Shown here piece after piece: positions 6,371 to 12,577 of a DNA stretch of 13,753 nt (its first letter is position 1; each line of letters starts with the position of its first letter). The notes beneath the pieces were generated by a model, which was not told the DNA's origin, made no database searches, and saw only the letters and a list, made by a program, of their open reading frames with translations. Origin of the DNA: DASSFZ01 sp036514635 (GTDB lineage Bacteria > Chloroflexota > Anaerolineae > Fen-1058); the NCBI GenBank assembly GCA_036514635.1, contig DATBWU010000092.1:1-13753 (forward strand), given 5' to 3'. Position numbers and translations under genes: made by a program.

Positions 6371-6399
6371 CGAGTGAGTTGGATGGGCGTGCGCGAAGT

Positions 6400-6460
6400 T
6401 TTTGTCCACGAATCTTCACGAACACATGCGGTGCAGTGCTCCCGTGAACACGAATACAAG
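6400..6460. repeat. cacgaat-type repeat remnant between jetD and the ABC-F promoter
   Basis: The 301 bases between the ABC-F start and jetD hold the leader elements described separately and, from about 6400 to 6460, sequence built from words such as tccacgaatcttcacgaac and gtgaacacgaat. I recognise this word set from intergenic DNA of many environmental bacteria. No gene or clear terminator for jetD is seen here. Confidence 0.4.
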
Positions 6461-6474
6461 CAGAGGCCTGTCGG

Positions 6475-7710
6475 TCACTGCAGAGCGATGGCCTCTTGCT
6501 CGAGTTTCAGACCGCGCCGAAGCAGGTGGTCGATCAGCGGCCGCATGTCGAGCACTGAGCCACGAGCGATCAGGCGGGACAGGTTGCGCGCATCGCCGGA
6601 GGTGAGCGGCCGTGCCCAAGCCGCGTGCGCCTCGAGTGTGGCAACGTCCATACGATACGGCTCGAAGCGCGGGCTGACTTGTTCGCGCAACTGGGCCAGG
6701 ATGTTCAGGCCGCCGTAATCGATGTCGGCCCAGACACACAGCGGAACATCGGCAGGCAGATCGGCGACGAGGCAGCGCAGCAGGTGGCGGCAGGCCGGCG
6801 AGGGATTGCCCCACAAGCATAGGGCTGCGTATTGCGTGTTCCGTATCAGCTCGTAGAATGAAGTGGGATTTTCAACACAGATGACGCGCTCTGCCGCAAC
6901 GCTGACTCGCCGCAGGTGATGGGCCTGCGCCGCCGGCAGCCCAACCGCAGGATAGAACTCGCCGAGCGAGATCACCTGTCCAGCTTCATCGACCAGCTGC
7001 CACGGCCCGTGCAGATACAGATGCGTCGGGTTGGCGGTGAGGCTCAGTTCGCGCAAAATCGCGGCGTTAGACCAGTCGGCCCAGTCGAGGCGGCCCCGCC
7101 GGGCGAGCGTGCACAACGCGCCGATCAAATCCTCGAAACGCTTGCTGTCGTTGAAGACGCGCACGCTGAAGACGCGATAGGGCGTCTCTTCGTTGATCTG
7201 ATCGAGCGCGCCCAGTGCGGTCAGCAGGTCACGGTTGAACAGCGCATCGGTCAGGCTGAAAGGCGCGGGCGATTTGTCGGCCTTGAGTTGATCGAGGCAG
7301 TGCTGAACGGCGTTGAGTCGCCAGTCGTCGAAGCGGAAACGCTCGCCCAGGAGCAGATCGATCAAGTGCGCGCGCTGCGCCGCCTGCGGCGTTCGATCCA
7401 ACAGTTGAAAGAGAGCATCGGCTCGTTCGGGAACGAGTGTCACCGCAGCCAGCAGGTGACCGGTTTCACCGGGCAACCAGTCGAGCTTCACCAGCCCGGC
7501 GCGCTCCAACGCCTGGAACTGTTCGTTGGCGATCTGGCGCGGCGACGGATCGATCTGGCTGTGATAGGCGGGGAGTGTGGCGTCGATGACGGGGTAACGG
7601 ATAGAACGGACGAGAGTGTGGGAGTGGCGGCGCTCGTAAGCGTCGAGCAGCGCGTGCAGTAGGGTGGCGACGTCGGGTGAGGGCGTGAAGCTCAGTTCGG
7701 GAATGATCAT
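6475..7710 (-). CDS. jetD: Wadjet nuclease subunit JetD (DUF3322/DUF2220)
   Basis: 411 residues. The N-terminal half (to about 260) is a DUF3322-like arm and wing region. The C-terminal half is the Toprim-type domain shared with topoisomerase VI/Spo11 relatives: the metal Glu lies in RVICVENPTSFYEL (E280), the acidic pair in VWADIDYGGLNILAQL (D329, D331), and the end KLEQEA matches the DUF2220 tail. In Wadjet, JetD is the endonuclease that cuts circular DNA after the SMC complex has extruded it. All key acidic residues are present, so it should be active. Its ATG at 7710 overlaps the stop of the retropepsin gene (ATGA), so the two are translationally coupled. Residues 288-294 (LIRNTQY) are written in the repeat type found in jetC. 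Confidence 0.88.
   Translation of the reverse strand: MIIPELSFTPSPDVATLLHALLDAYERRHSHTLVRSIRYPVIDATLPAYHSQIDPSPRQIANEQFQALERAGLVKLDWLPGETGHLLAAVTLVPERADALFQLLDRTPQAAQRAHLIDLLLGERFRFDDWRLNAVQHCLDQLKADKSPAPFSLTDALFNRDLLTALGALDQINEETPYRVFSVRVFNDSKRFEDLIGALCTLARRGRLDWADWSNAAILRELSLTANPTHLYLHGPWQLVDEAGQVISLGEFYPAVGLPAAQAHHLRRVSVAAERVICVENPTSFYELIRNTQYAALCLWGNPSPACRHLLRCLVADLPADVPLCVWADIDYGGLNILAQLREQVSPRFEPYRMDVATLEAHAAWARPLTSGDARNLSRLIARGSVLDMRPLIDHLLRRGLKLEQEAIALQ
6827..6847. repeat. Seven-base-period tract (gcgtatt type) inside jetD
   Basis: Three units gcgtatt, gcgtgtt and ccgtatc on the plus strand. The 12-mer gcgtattgcgtg (6827-6838) recurs exactly in jetC at 10207-10218, and its first 11 bases recur inverted at the jetA/jetB junction. 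In jetD it encodes a loop between the Toprim Glu and the following strand. Confidence 0.4.
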
Positions 7711-8126
7711 GCCTGCTTGCGACGCGCCCGCAGTCGATTGGCTGTCGTGTCGTCCAGCACTTCAGTCTGCTGTTGAGGGCCATCGAGGAAAAGAGGGAGC
7801 TTGTTGAGAACGTTGCGCCCAAGGATGATCTCGCGGCTGGCTTCGTCGCCAGCGACTTGCACGCCAGGAAGACGCGCATCTTGGATCTGCAACTCGACCA
7901 AGAAGAACGCAACCGGATGGGCCTCGCCCCACAAGCCGCGTATTCGTCCCTGGCCGACAGGGTGAGCTTTGACTCGGCGAATCAATGACAGGGGTAGCAC
8001 CGTCATGTCCGCGCCCGTGTCGATAATAGCCTCGAATGGCCCCAGCCGAGGCTGCCCACCCACTGGCCCGATGCTCACCTGGAGCACCGGTATGGGGAAG
8101 ACGTGGTTCAGGTAGAGTGTTGTCAC
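7707..8126 (-). CDS. Retropepsin-like (clan AA) aspartic protease
   Basis: 139 residues from a GTG start. The active-site motif FEAIIDTGADMTVLP (31-45, catalytic Asp36) and the second family motif REIILGRNVLNKLPLFLDG (about 98-116) are those of single-domain retropepsin-like proteases, which work as homodimers. There is no signal peptide or membrane segment, so it should act in the cytoplasm. Its GTG overlaps the stop of the upstream gene (GTGA) and its stop overlaps the jetD ATG (ATGA), so all three should be made together. Small aspartic proteases of this type are, from memory, often paired with a DUF5678-like partner in Chloroflexota and Cyanobacteria. The substrate is unknown; the partner protein or a Jet subunit are the nearest candidates. 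Confidence 0.85.
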   Translation of the reverse strand: MTTLYLNHVFPIPVLQVSIGPVGGQPRLGPFEAIIDTGADMTVLPLSLIRRVKAHPVGQGRIRGLWGEAHPVAFFLVELQIQDARLPGVQVAGDEASREIILGRNVLNKLPLFLDGPQQQTEVLDDTTANRLRARRKQA

Positions 8127-8494
8127 AGGATCGGAGTTTCGAGGTGCGGGCTGCGAATCGTATAGGTCTCAATCGGTTCAACACCCACCCGCGTAATAAG
8201 GACAGGCTCATCGCCAAAGCGCTCTCGAATGCGCTGGTAAACCTCGAGCAACTCATCTCCGCTATCCACCACTTCCCCATCGCGCATCGCTATCACCTTG
8301 TCGGCATACTGCGTGCGGAGTTGAGCATGTCTGGCATAATAGCGCTCTGCCTCCTCGTGGATCTTCCTGTTCCGCTGCTCCCACAAATCATCCTCCAGCC
8401 AATCGTTGACCAGCTCCTCAATGCTTTTCTGGCGACGTTCCGCCTCTGGCCGCAACTGTTCTGCTAGCTTGGGGCGCAGGGTCACGACAGTCAT
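8123..8494 (-). CDS. DUF5678-like protein with antitoxin-like N-terminus
   Basis: 123 residues. The ATG at 8494 has a strong AGGAGGAGG seven bases upstream. Residues 1-55 are a short strand (TVVTLRP) followed by charged helices with ERRQKSIEELVNDWLE, resembling ribbon-helix-helix-type or antitoxin N-termini. Residues about 60-105 match the DUF5678 pattern: YADKVIAMRDGEVVDSGDEL, then RIRERFGDEPVLITRV. The tail is IRSPHLE. It overlaps the protease gene and, with it, forms a self-contained pair with its own ribosome binding site and a 51-base upstream gap. It might be a DNA-binding autoregulator, an adaptor, or the protease substrate. I cannot assign a biochemical role. Confidence 0.7.
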   Translation of the reverse strand: MTVVTLRPKLAEQLRPEAERRQKSIEELVNDWLEDDLWEQRNRKIHEEAERYYARHAQLRTQYADKVIAMRDGEVVDSGDELLEVYQRIRERFGDEPVLITRVGVEPIETYTIRSPHLETPIL

Positions 8495-8523
8495 TATCTT
8501 GCCTCCTCCTTACTCGTTACTGA

Positions 8524-8535
8524 TACACAAGTGTA
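8524..8535. promoter_or_regulatory. Small inverted repeat upstream of the DUF5678-like/protease pair
   Basis: tacac-aa-gtgta lies in the 51-base gap after jetC, 30 bases before the DUF5678-like start. It could be an operator for a module-encoded regulator. Five-base arms are short and chance is possible. No convincing -35/-10 pair is seen in the gap. Confidence 0.25.
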
Positions 8536-8545
8536 CCACGAATCA

Positions 8546-11500
8546 TCATCCGCCCTCAGTTTCGGCCAGCATGTCCGCCTTGTCGATCTCGATCACGAAT
8601 GAGGTGTTGTCCTTGCGGACGACGGTGCGAACCGCATCGACGTGCGGCAGGAGCGCGCCGGACTTGTCGGGCGGAGTCGCCAGCAACACCTGCAGGCCGG
8701 CCTCGCGCATGAATTTCAGGGCGCTGGCCGTGCGCGCCGTATCCATCTTGCTGAAGGCTTCGTCGAAGACCGCCAGCCGGATCGTGTCGGAGGCGCGCGG
8801 CTGATTGAGCCGGTACGCCTGCGCAAACGAGGCGGCCATCGCCACGTAGAACGGCGTGGTCGTCTCGCCGCCCGATTTCTTGGTATTGATGTGGCTGAGG
8901 AGCGCCCGGTCGCTGTTGGGGTAGTGAATGCGGATGTCGTATTGCAGGTAGTTGCGATAGTCCTGCAGCTCGCGCAGCTCGATCCCCGCTTCGCCCTGTG
9001 TGCCTTTGGTCAGCCGCTCGAACAGCAAGTCCCAACCCTGCTGGTGCTTCTGCCGGAAATCCGATTCGAACAGCGAATCGCCCAAGACCGATTGGCTGTC
9101 CACCACCATGTCGTACACCTGGCGCAGCGACGGCTCCGGCCGGGTGATGAACTCGAACCGCTCACCGCCGAAGCGCAGGTCTTTGAGCGTGTCGTTCAGG
9201 TAATCCAATTGCTGGCGGGCTTCTTCGATCTGCTCACGCAAGCGGTGGATGAAGTTCTCGACCAGCTCCTGCTCGGCCAGCGCGCGCTGCTCGGCGATGC
9301 GTGCTTCGTATTGCGGCAGCTCGGACTGCGTGAACTTGTCGCGTTCGAGCCGGTAGCGCGCCGCGTCTTCGTCCTCGTCGTAGCCGAAGTCGTAACGCAG
9401 GCTGTATTCCTTCTTGGCTTCACGCAGGCGGTCGCGGCTCTTGGCCTCCGCCGTCTGATAATCGCTTTCGTAGCGCGTGGCATTTTGCAGCACCGTGTCC
9501 AGCGGCTGCCGCTCGCGCCGCCGCTCGTATTCCTTCTCGACTTCTTCGCGCATGTCGAGTGCCGACTCGGACGACAGGAACTGCTGCGCGCTCTGGAGCG
9601 CCGCATCGATCGCTTTCTCCAGTGCAGGAATCAGTTCACCTTCCAGCGTCCCGGCCCGGTTCTGCCAGCCGCCGATCTGCCGATCCAGCTCCGCGGCTTT
9701 CGCCTGCACCGCATCGACTTCGGCTGTTCGACGCTCGACCTCGGCGCGCAGCGACTTGACGGAGCGCGTGTCGAGCGCGGCCAGCTCAGCGCGCAGCGCG
9801 TCGAGTTGCGCAGTCAGCGGCGGGATGCGATCGAGATCGGGCAGCAGGTGCTCCAGCTCGACGAAGCGGCGCACCTTGTCGCGGGTGAGCGCCAACCGCT
9901 CGCGCAGCACAATCAATCGCTCGTTCAGGGTCGCCAGGTCGCCGGCGATTTCGTTCAGCCGCGCTTCGAGCTGCTCGATACGGCGCGGGATGGCGCGATC
10001 GCCGATGAACCAGCGATGGTACACGCGCGGGTTGAGGTGGCTGGTGGTGAAGTTGCGGCGGGCGAAACATTCGCGCGTGACGGCCGTGCGATGATCGCGT
10101 AGGGCTTCGAGCGAGTCGCACTTGACGTAGCTGCCCAGCACGAGATCGACGAAGGCGCGGGCGGCGAGATGATCGGTCTGTATCTCTGCTGCGAGAGAGG
10201 CAGAGGGCGTATTGCGTGGTGCGTGCTGCGTGATGCGCTCGGTATCGATCAGGCCGACGCCGTGCAGATCGTCCTGGTGACGGCGCTCGCGATACAGGCG
10301 CATGGCTGCGTCGTAGTGCGCGGGTGGCACGAGCAGCGTGAAGCGGTTATGGCCGAGCACGCCTTCGACGGCGTCCTGCCAGCTTTCGTCGGGGACACGC
10401 AGCACCGTACACAGGTAGACGATTTCGTCCGCGCCCAGGCCCAACTCGGCGCGCAGCAGGCGGCGCAATCGGGCGGCATGGGGCGCTTCGGATTCGTAGC
10501 TGGCTTCGCGGTCGCCGGTTCGGAGCTGGCGAATCTCCTGCTCGACGCGCGCGGCCTCTTCGCGCAGCACACGCGCCTGCTCGTTGAGCAGCGCTTCTTG
10601 ATGCGCGTATTCTTGACCCAGGGTTTCGATTTCGGATTGCAGATTGCGGATTGTGGATGGCAGATTGGGGATATCCGGCTTTAGAAAATCGTCGAGTGCG
10701 GCTGGAACGGCGTGCTCGCCGGTCACGAGTAATTCGCGCAGGCGTCGAGCGTCCTTGACTTCGGCGGCGAGCAAATCGTTGACGCGGGCTTCGCGCTCAC
10801 GCAAGGCGCGCAGCTCGGCGTCAAGCGTGGCGATTCTCTCGCGCAGCGCTTTCTCGCGGGTGGCGGTGGCATCGGTATTCAGCGCGATCTGCGCGTCGAG
10901 CAGTGCAGCATTCGCGCGCTTGAGCTGTTCGGCCAGTTCGTCGCGTTGCAGGGCGGCGCGGTTGAGCGACAGTCGAATCTCGTCGCGCTCCAGCCGCCGG
11001 GCCTTGAGGTCGGTCAGGTGCGTGTCGCCCTCGGCGCGGCGGCGGATGGTGCCGTTGGTGACGCGCAGGCGGCGATGCCGCGACCGCTCCCGATCGAACT
11101 CTTCGATCTGGTCGAGCGCGGCAATGCGCTCGCGGATGTCGGCAGCCAGGCCCTCGAAGTGACGCAGCGTTTCCAGTTGCGCCTGCAAGGTCTTCACGTC
11201 GACCAGGTTCTCGTCGAGCAGGTAAGTGTGGACGAAGGCGCGGATGTCGGTGAGCGGGCTGAAAGCCAGGCCTTTGACGATCTTGGCCGGGAATGAGTCT
11301 TTGAGTTGGCCGAGACGGTTGAGCAGATGGAAGCGGTAATCTTCGAGCCGCGTGAACACCTGCGCCCGCGCGCCGCGCGGCAGGGCAAAATGCTCCAGGT
11401 GGCGCTTGAAGGCGCGCGTGTCGAAAAGCTGGCCGGGCGACTTGAAGAACCAGTCGTCGTTGAGCGCGGCGCTGTGAACGATGAAGTAGGCTACGTCGGG

Positions 11501-11854
11501 ATTGCGACTGTCTTCGTAGGCGTCGATCACGGCGCCGTGGACGAAGAACGTGCCATCGGGGTTGCGGAATTCGAGTGCGACGACGCCGGTCGCGTCGCCC
11601 CGCAGAAAGCGCTGGCCTTCCGTGCCCAACTCGCCGCGCACGTAGCCGGCCAGCGTGCGCTTGCCGCCGCTGAGCGCAGCCTGGTTGAATCGCACGTCGC
11701 GCTGACCGCCGACCAGCGCGAACTGCACGGCATCCAGGACGGTGGACTTGCCCACGCCGTTGACGCCGATGAAGTAGGTGGTGCCGTGGCAAGTGATGGT
11801 GGCATTCTCGAACAGGTGCCAGTTGATCAGACGGATGCGGGTCAGGAGTTTCAT
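8546..11854 (-). CDS. jetC: Wadjet SMC-like ATPase JetC
   Basis: 1102 residues, the usual size for JetC. The N-terminal ATPase lobe begins MKLLTRIRLINWHLF with Walker A GVNGVGKST (30-38). Two long coiled-coil stretches (about 220-430 and 630-900) flank a middle hinge-like region (about 440-620, containing ADEIVYLCTVLRVPDESWQ and LVLGSYVKCDSLEALRD). The C-terminal lobe has the ABC signature KSGGETTTPFYVAM (993-1006), Walker B LAVFDE (1027-1032) and D-loop SKMD. It is the motor of the Wadjet condensin, using ATP to extrude DNA loops with JetA and JetB. It starts six bases after jetB. Two seven-base-period repeat tracts lie in frame: residues about 393-409 (next to the coiled coil) and 538-549 (within the hinge region). 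ATPase motifs are intact. Confidence 0.93.
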   Translation of the reverse strand: MKLLTRIRLINWHLFENATITCHGTTYFIGVNGVGKSTVLDAVQFALVGGQRDVRFNQAALSGGKRTLAGYVRGELGTEGQRFLRGDATGVVALEFRNPDGTFFVHGAVIDAYEDSRNPDVAYFIVHSAALNDDWFFKSPGQLFDTRAFKRHLEHFALPRGARAQVFTRLEDYRFHLLNRLGQLKDSFPAKIVKGLAFSPLTDIRAFVHTYLLDENLVDVKTLQAQLETLRHFEGLAADIRERIAALDQIEEFDRERSRHRRLRVTNGTIRRRAEGDTHLTDLKARRLERDEIRLSLNRAALQRDELAEQLKRANAALLDAQIALNTDATATREKALRERIATLDAELRALREREARVNDLLAAEVKDARRLRELLVTGEHAVPAALDDFLKPDIPNLPSTIRNLQSEIETLGQEYAHQEALLNEQARVLREEAARVEQEIRQLRTGDREASYESEAPHAARLRRLLRAELGLGADEIVYLCTVLRVPDESWQDAVEGVLGHNRFTLLVPPAHYDAAMRLYRERRHQDDLHGVGLIDTERITQHAPRNTPSASLAAEIQTDHLAARAFVDLVLGSYVKCDSLEALRDHRTAVTRECFARRNFTTSHLNPRVYHRWFIGDRAIPRRIEQLEARLNEIAGDLATLNERLIVLRERLALTRDKVRRFVELEHLLPDLDRIPPLTAQLDALRAELAALDTRSVKSLRAEVERRTAEVDAVQAKAAELDRQIGGWQNRAGTLEGELIPALEKAIDAALQSAQQFLSSESALDMREEVEKEYERRRERQPLDTVLQNATRYESDYQTAEAKSRDRLREAKKEYSLRYDFGYDEDEDAARYRLERDKFTQSELPQYEARIAEQRALAEQELVENFIHRLREQIEEARQQLDYLNDTLKDLRFGGERFEFITRPEPSLRQVYDMVVDSQSVLGDSLFESDFRQKHQQGWDLLFERLTKGTQGEAGIELRELQDYRNYLQYDIRIHYPNSDRALLSHINTKKSGGETTTPFYVAMAASFAQAYRLNQPRASDTIRLAVFDEAFSKMDTARTASALKFMREAGLQVLLATPPDKSGALLPHVDAVRTVVRKDNTSFVIEIDKADMLAETEGG
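10207..10241. repeat. In-frame seven-base-period tract (gcgtatt type) in jetC hinge region
   Basis: Five units on the plus strand, gcgtatt, gcgtggt, gcgtgct, gcgtgat and gcgctcg, with an exact seven-base period. In the jetC frame this encodes TQHAPRNTPSA-like residues about 538-549, a Pro/Asn/His-rich segment unlike its surroundings. It shares gcgtattgcgtg with jetD. Confidence 0.65.
10628..10676. repeat. In-frame seven-base-period tract (gattgcg type) in jetC coiled-coil region
   Basis: Seven units all beginning gat (gatttcg, gattgca, gattgcg, gattgtg and so on) span 49 bases with no slip in period. Read as jetC this gives IPNLPSTIRNLQSEIE, about residues 393-409. The first 16 bases are identical, inverted, to 4577-4592 beside the four-helix-bundle gene. 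Confidence 0.75.
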
Positions 11855-11860
11855 AACGTT

Positions 11861-12496
11861 TTACTCACTCTCTTCCTCGCCGCTCTCATCTCCCACTGCC
11901 TTGTACTTGCGCAGCCAGGCTTCCATCTCGTCGGCGTTCTTCACCGGCAGGATCATGCGCACTGATCCACGCAACCGCAGACGGGCGTCGGCGTTGCGCA
12001 CGTCGATGGTCTTGCCGTCGAGCGTGTCGATCAGGCCCCTGGCGCGCAGGCGGCGCAGCAGCTCCTGATACTGCACGATGCCCAGATCGCGTTCCCGGCC
12101 GGTGACGGTACGGTATTCCTCACGCACTTCGCCAATGGTCACCACCGGATCATTCGCCAGGCTGAGATGCTCGACGCGCTCCTCATACAGCTTGCGCAGC
12201 ACGACGATCATCAACGTCTCGTCCAGCCGAAAGTGCGCCCGGCAGTAACTGTAATCCGAGACGACCTGGAAGATGCGATGATAGTCGTCGTGTAGCAGGT
12301 TGAATCCGCACAGATGCAGCAGGCTCTCGAATACCGATCGGTGACGGTGGACGAAGTAATAGTCATCTTTGTCGGCATCGACATCCTGATACAGAAAGGT
12401 CTGCCCCAACAACCGATTGATCACGCGCGGAATATCGCGGCGCGTTTTTTCGGCCAGGCCGGCGGATTCGAGAAGCGTATCAGTGTCAAGTATCAT
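11861..12496 (-). CDS. jetB: Wadjet subunit JetB (DUF4194, KITE-like)
   Basis: 211 residues, matching the DUF4194 family: paired winged-helix domains, here with VINRLLGQTFLYQ near the start, YYFVHRHRSVFESLLHLCGF, then DETLMIVVLRKLYEERVE, and a second winged helix around LRRLRARGLIDTLDGKTIDV. In Wadjet it is the MukE-like subunit that bridges the kleisin JetA and the SMC JetC and contacts DNA. The C-terminus is acidic (GDESGEEESE). jetC follows after six bases, so the two are surely co-transcribed. No strong ribosome binding site precedes this ATG; the preceding 68 bases are repeat-like. Confidence 0.85.
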   Translation of the reverse strand: MILDTDTLLESAGLAEKTRRDIPRVINRLLGQTFLYQDVDADKDDYYFVHRHRSVFESLLHLCGFNLLHDDYHRIFQVVSDYSYCRAHFRLDETLMIVVLRKLYEERVEHLSLANDPVVTIGEVREEYRTVTGRERDLGIVQYQELLRRLRARGLIDTLDGKTIDVRNADARLRLRGSVRMILPVKNADEMEAWLRKYKAVGDESGEEESE

Positions 12497-12512
12497 AGGT
12501 GATGTCTATCTC

Positions 12513-12577
12513 GTAGCACGTATTCCGTATGCGCAGCAGTTCGACGCGCGTCACCGAATGTGCGCTACGCAATACGC
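12513..12577. repeat. Inverted seven-base-period repeat at the jetA/jetB junction
   Basis: From 12513 the plus strand reads units gtagcac, gtattcc and gtatgcg. From the right end the minus strand reads gcgtattgcgtagcgca (12577 leftward), of the same type. The two face each other with a GC-rich centre (tcgacgcgcgtc). The block covers the end of jetA, whose last codons ERIA are repeat-encoded, and most of the 68-base gap before jetB. Confidence 0.45.

Noticed and set aside
8642..10102. 486-codon plus-strand open frame opposite jetC
   Set aside because: It mirrors the jetC coding frame, is rich in Arg, Gln and Val with no family pattern, and has no convincing start signal.
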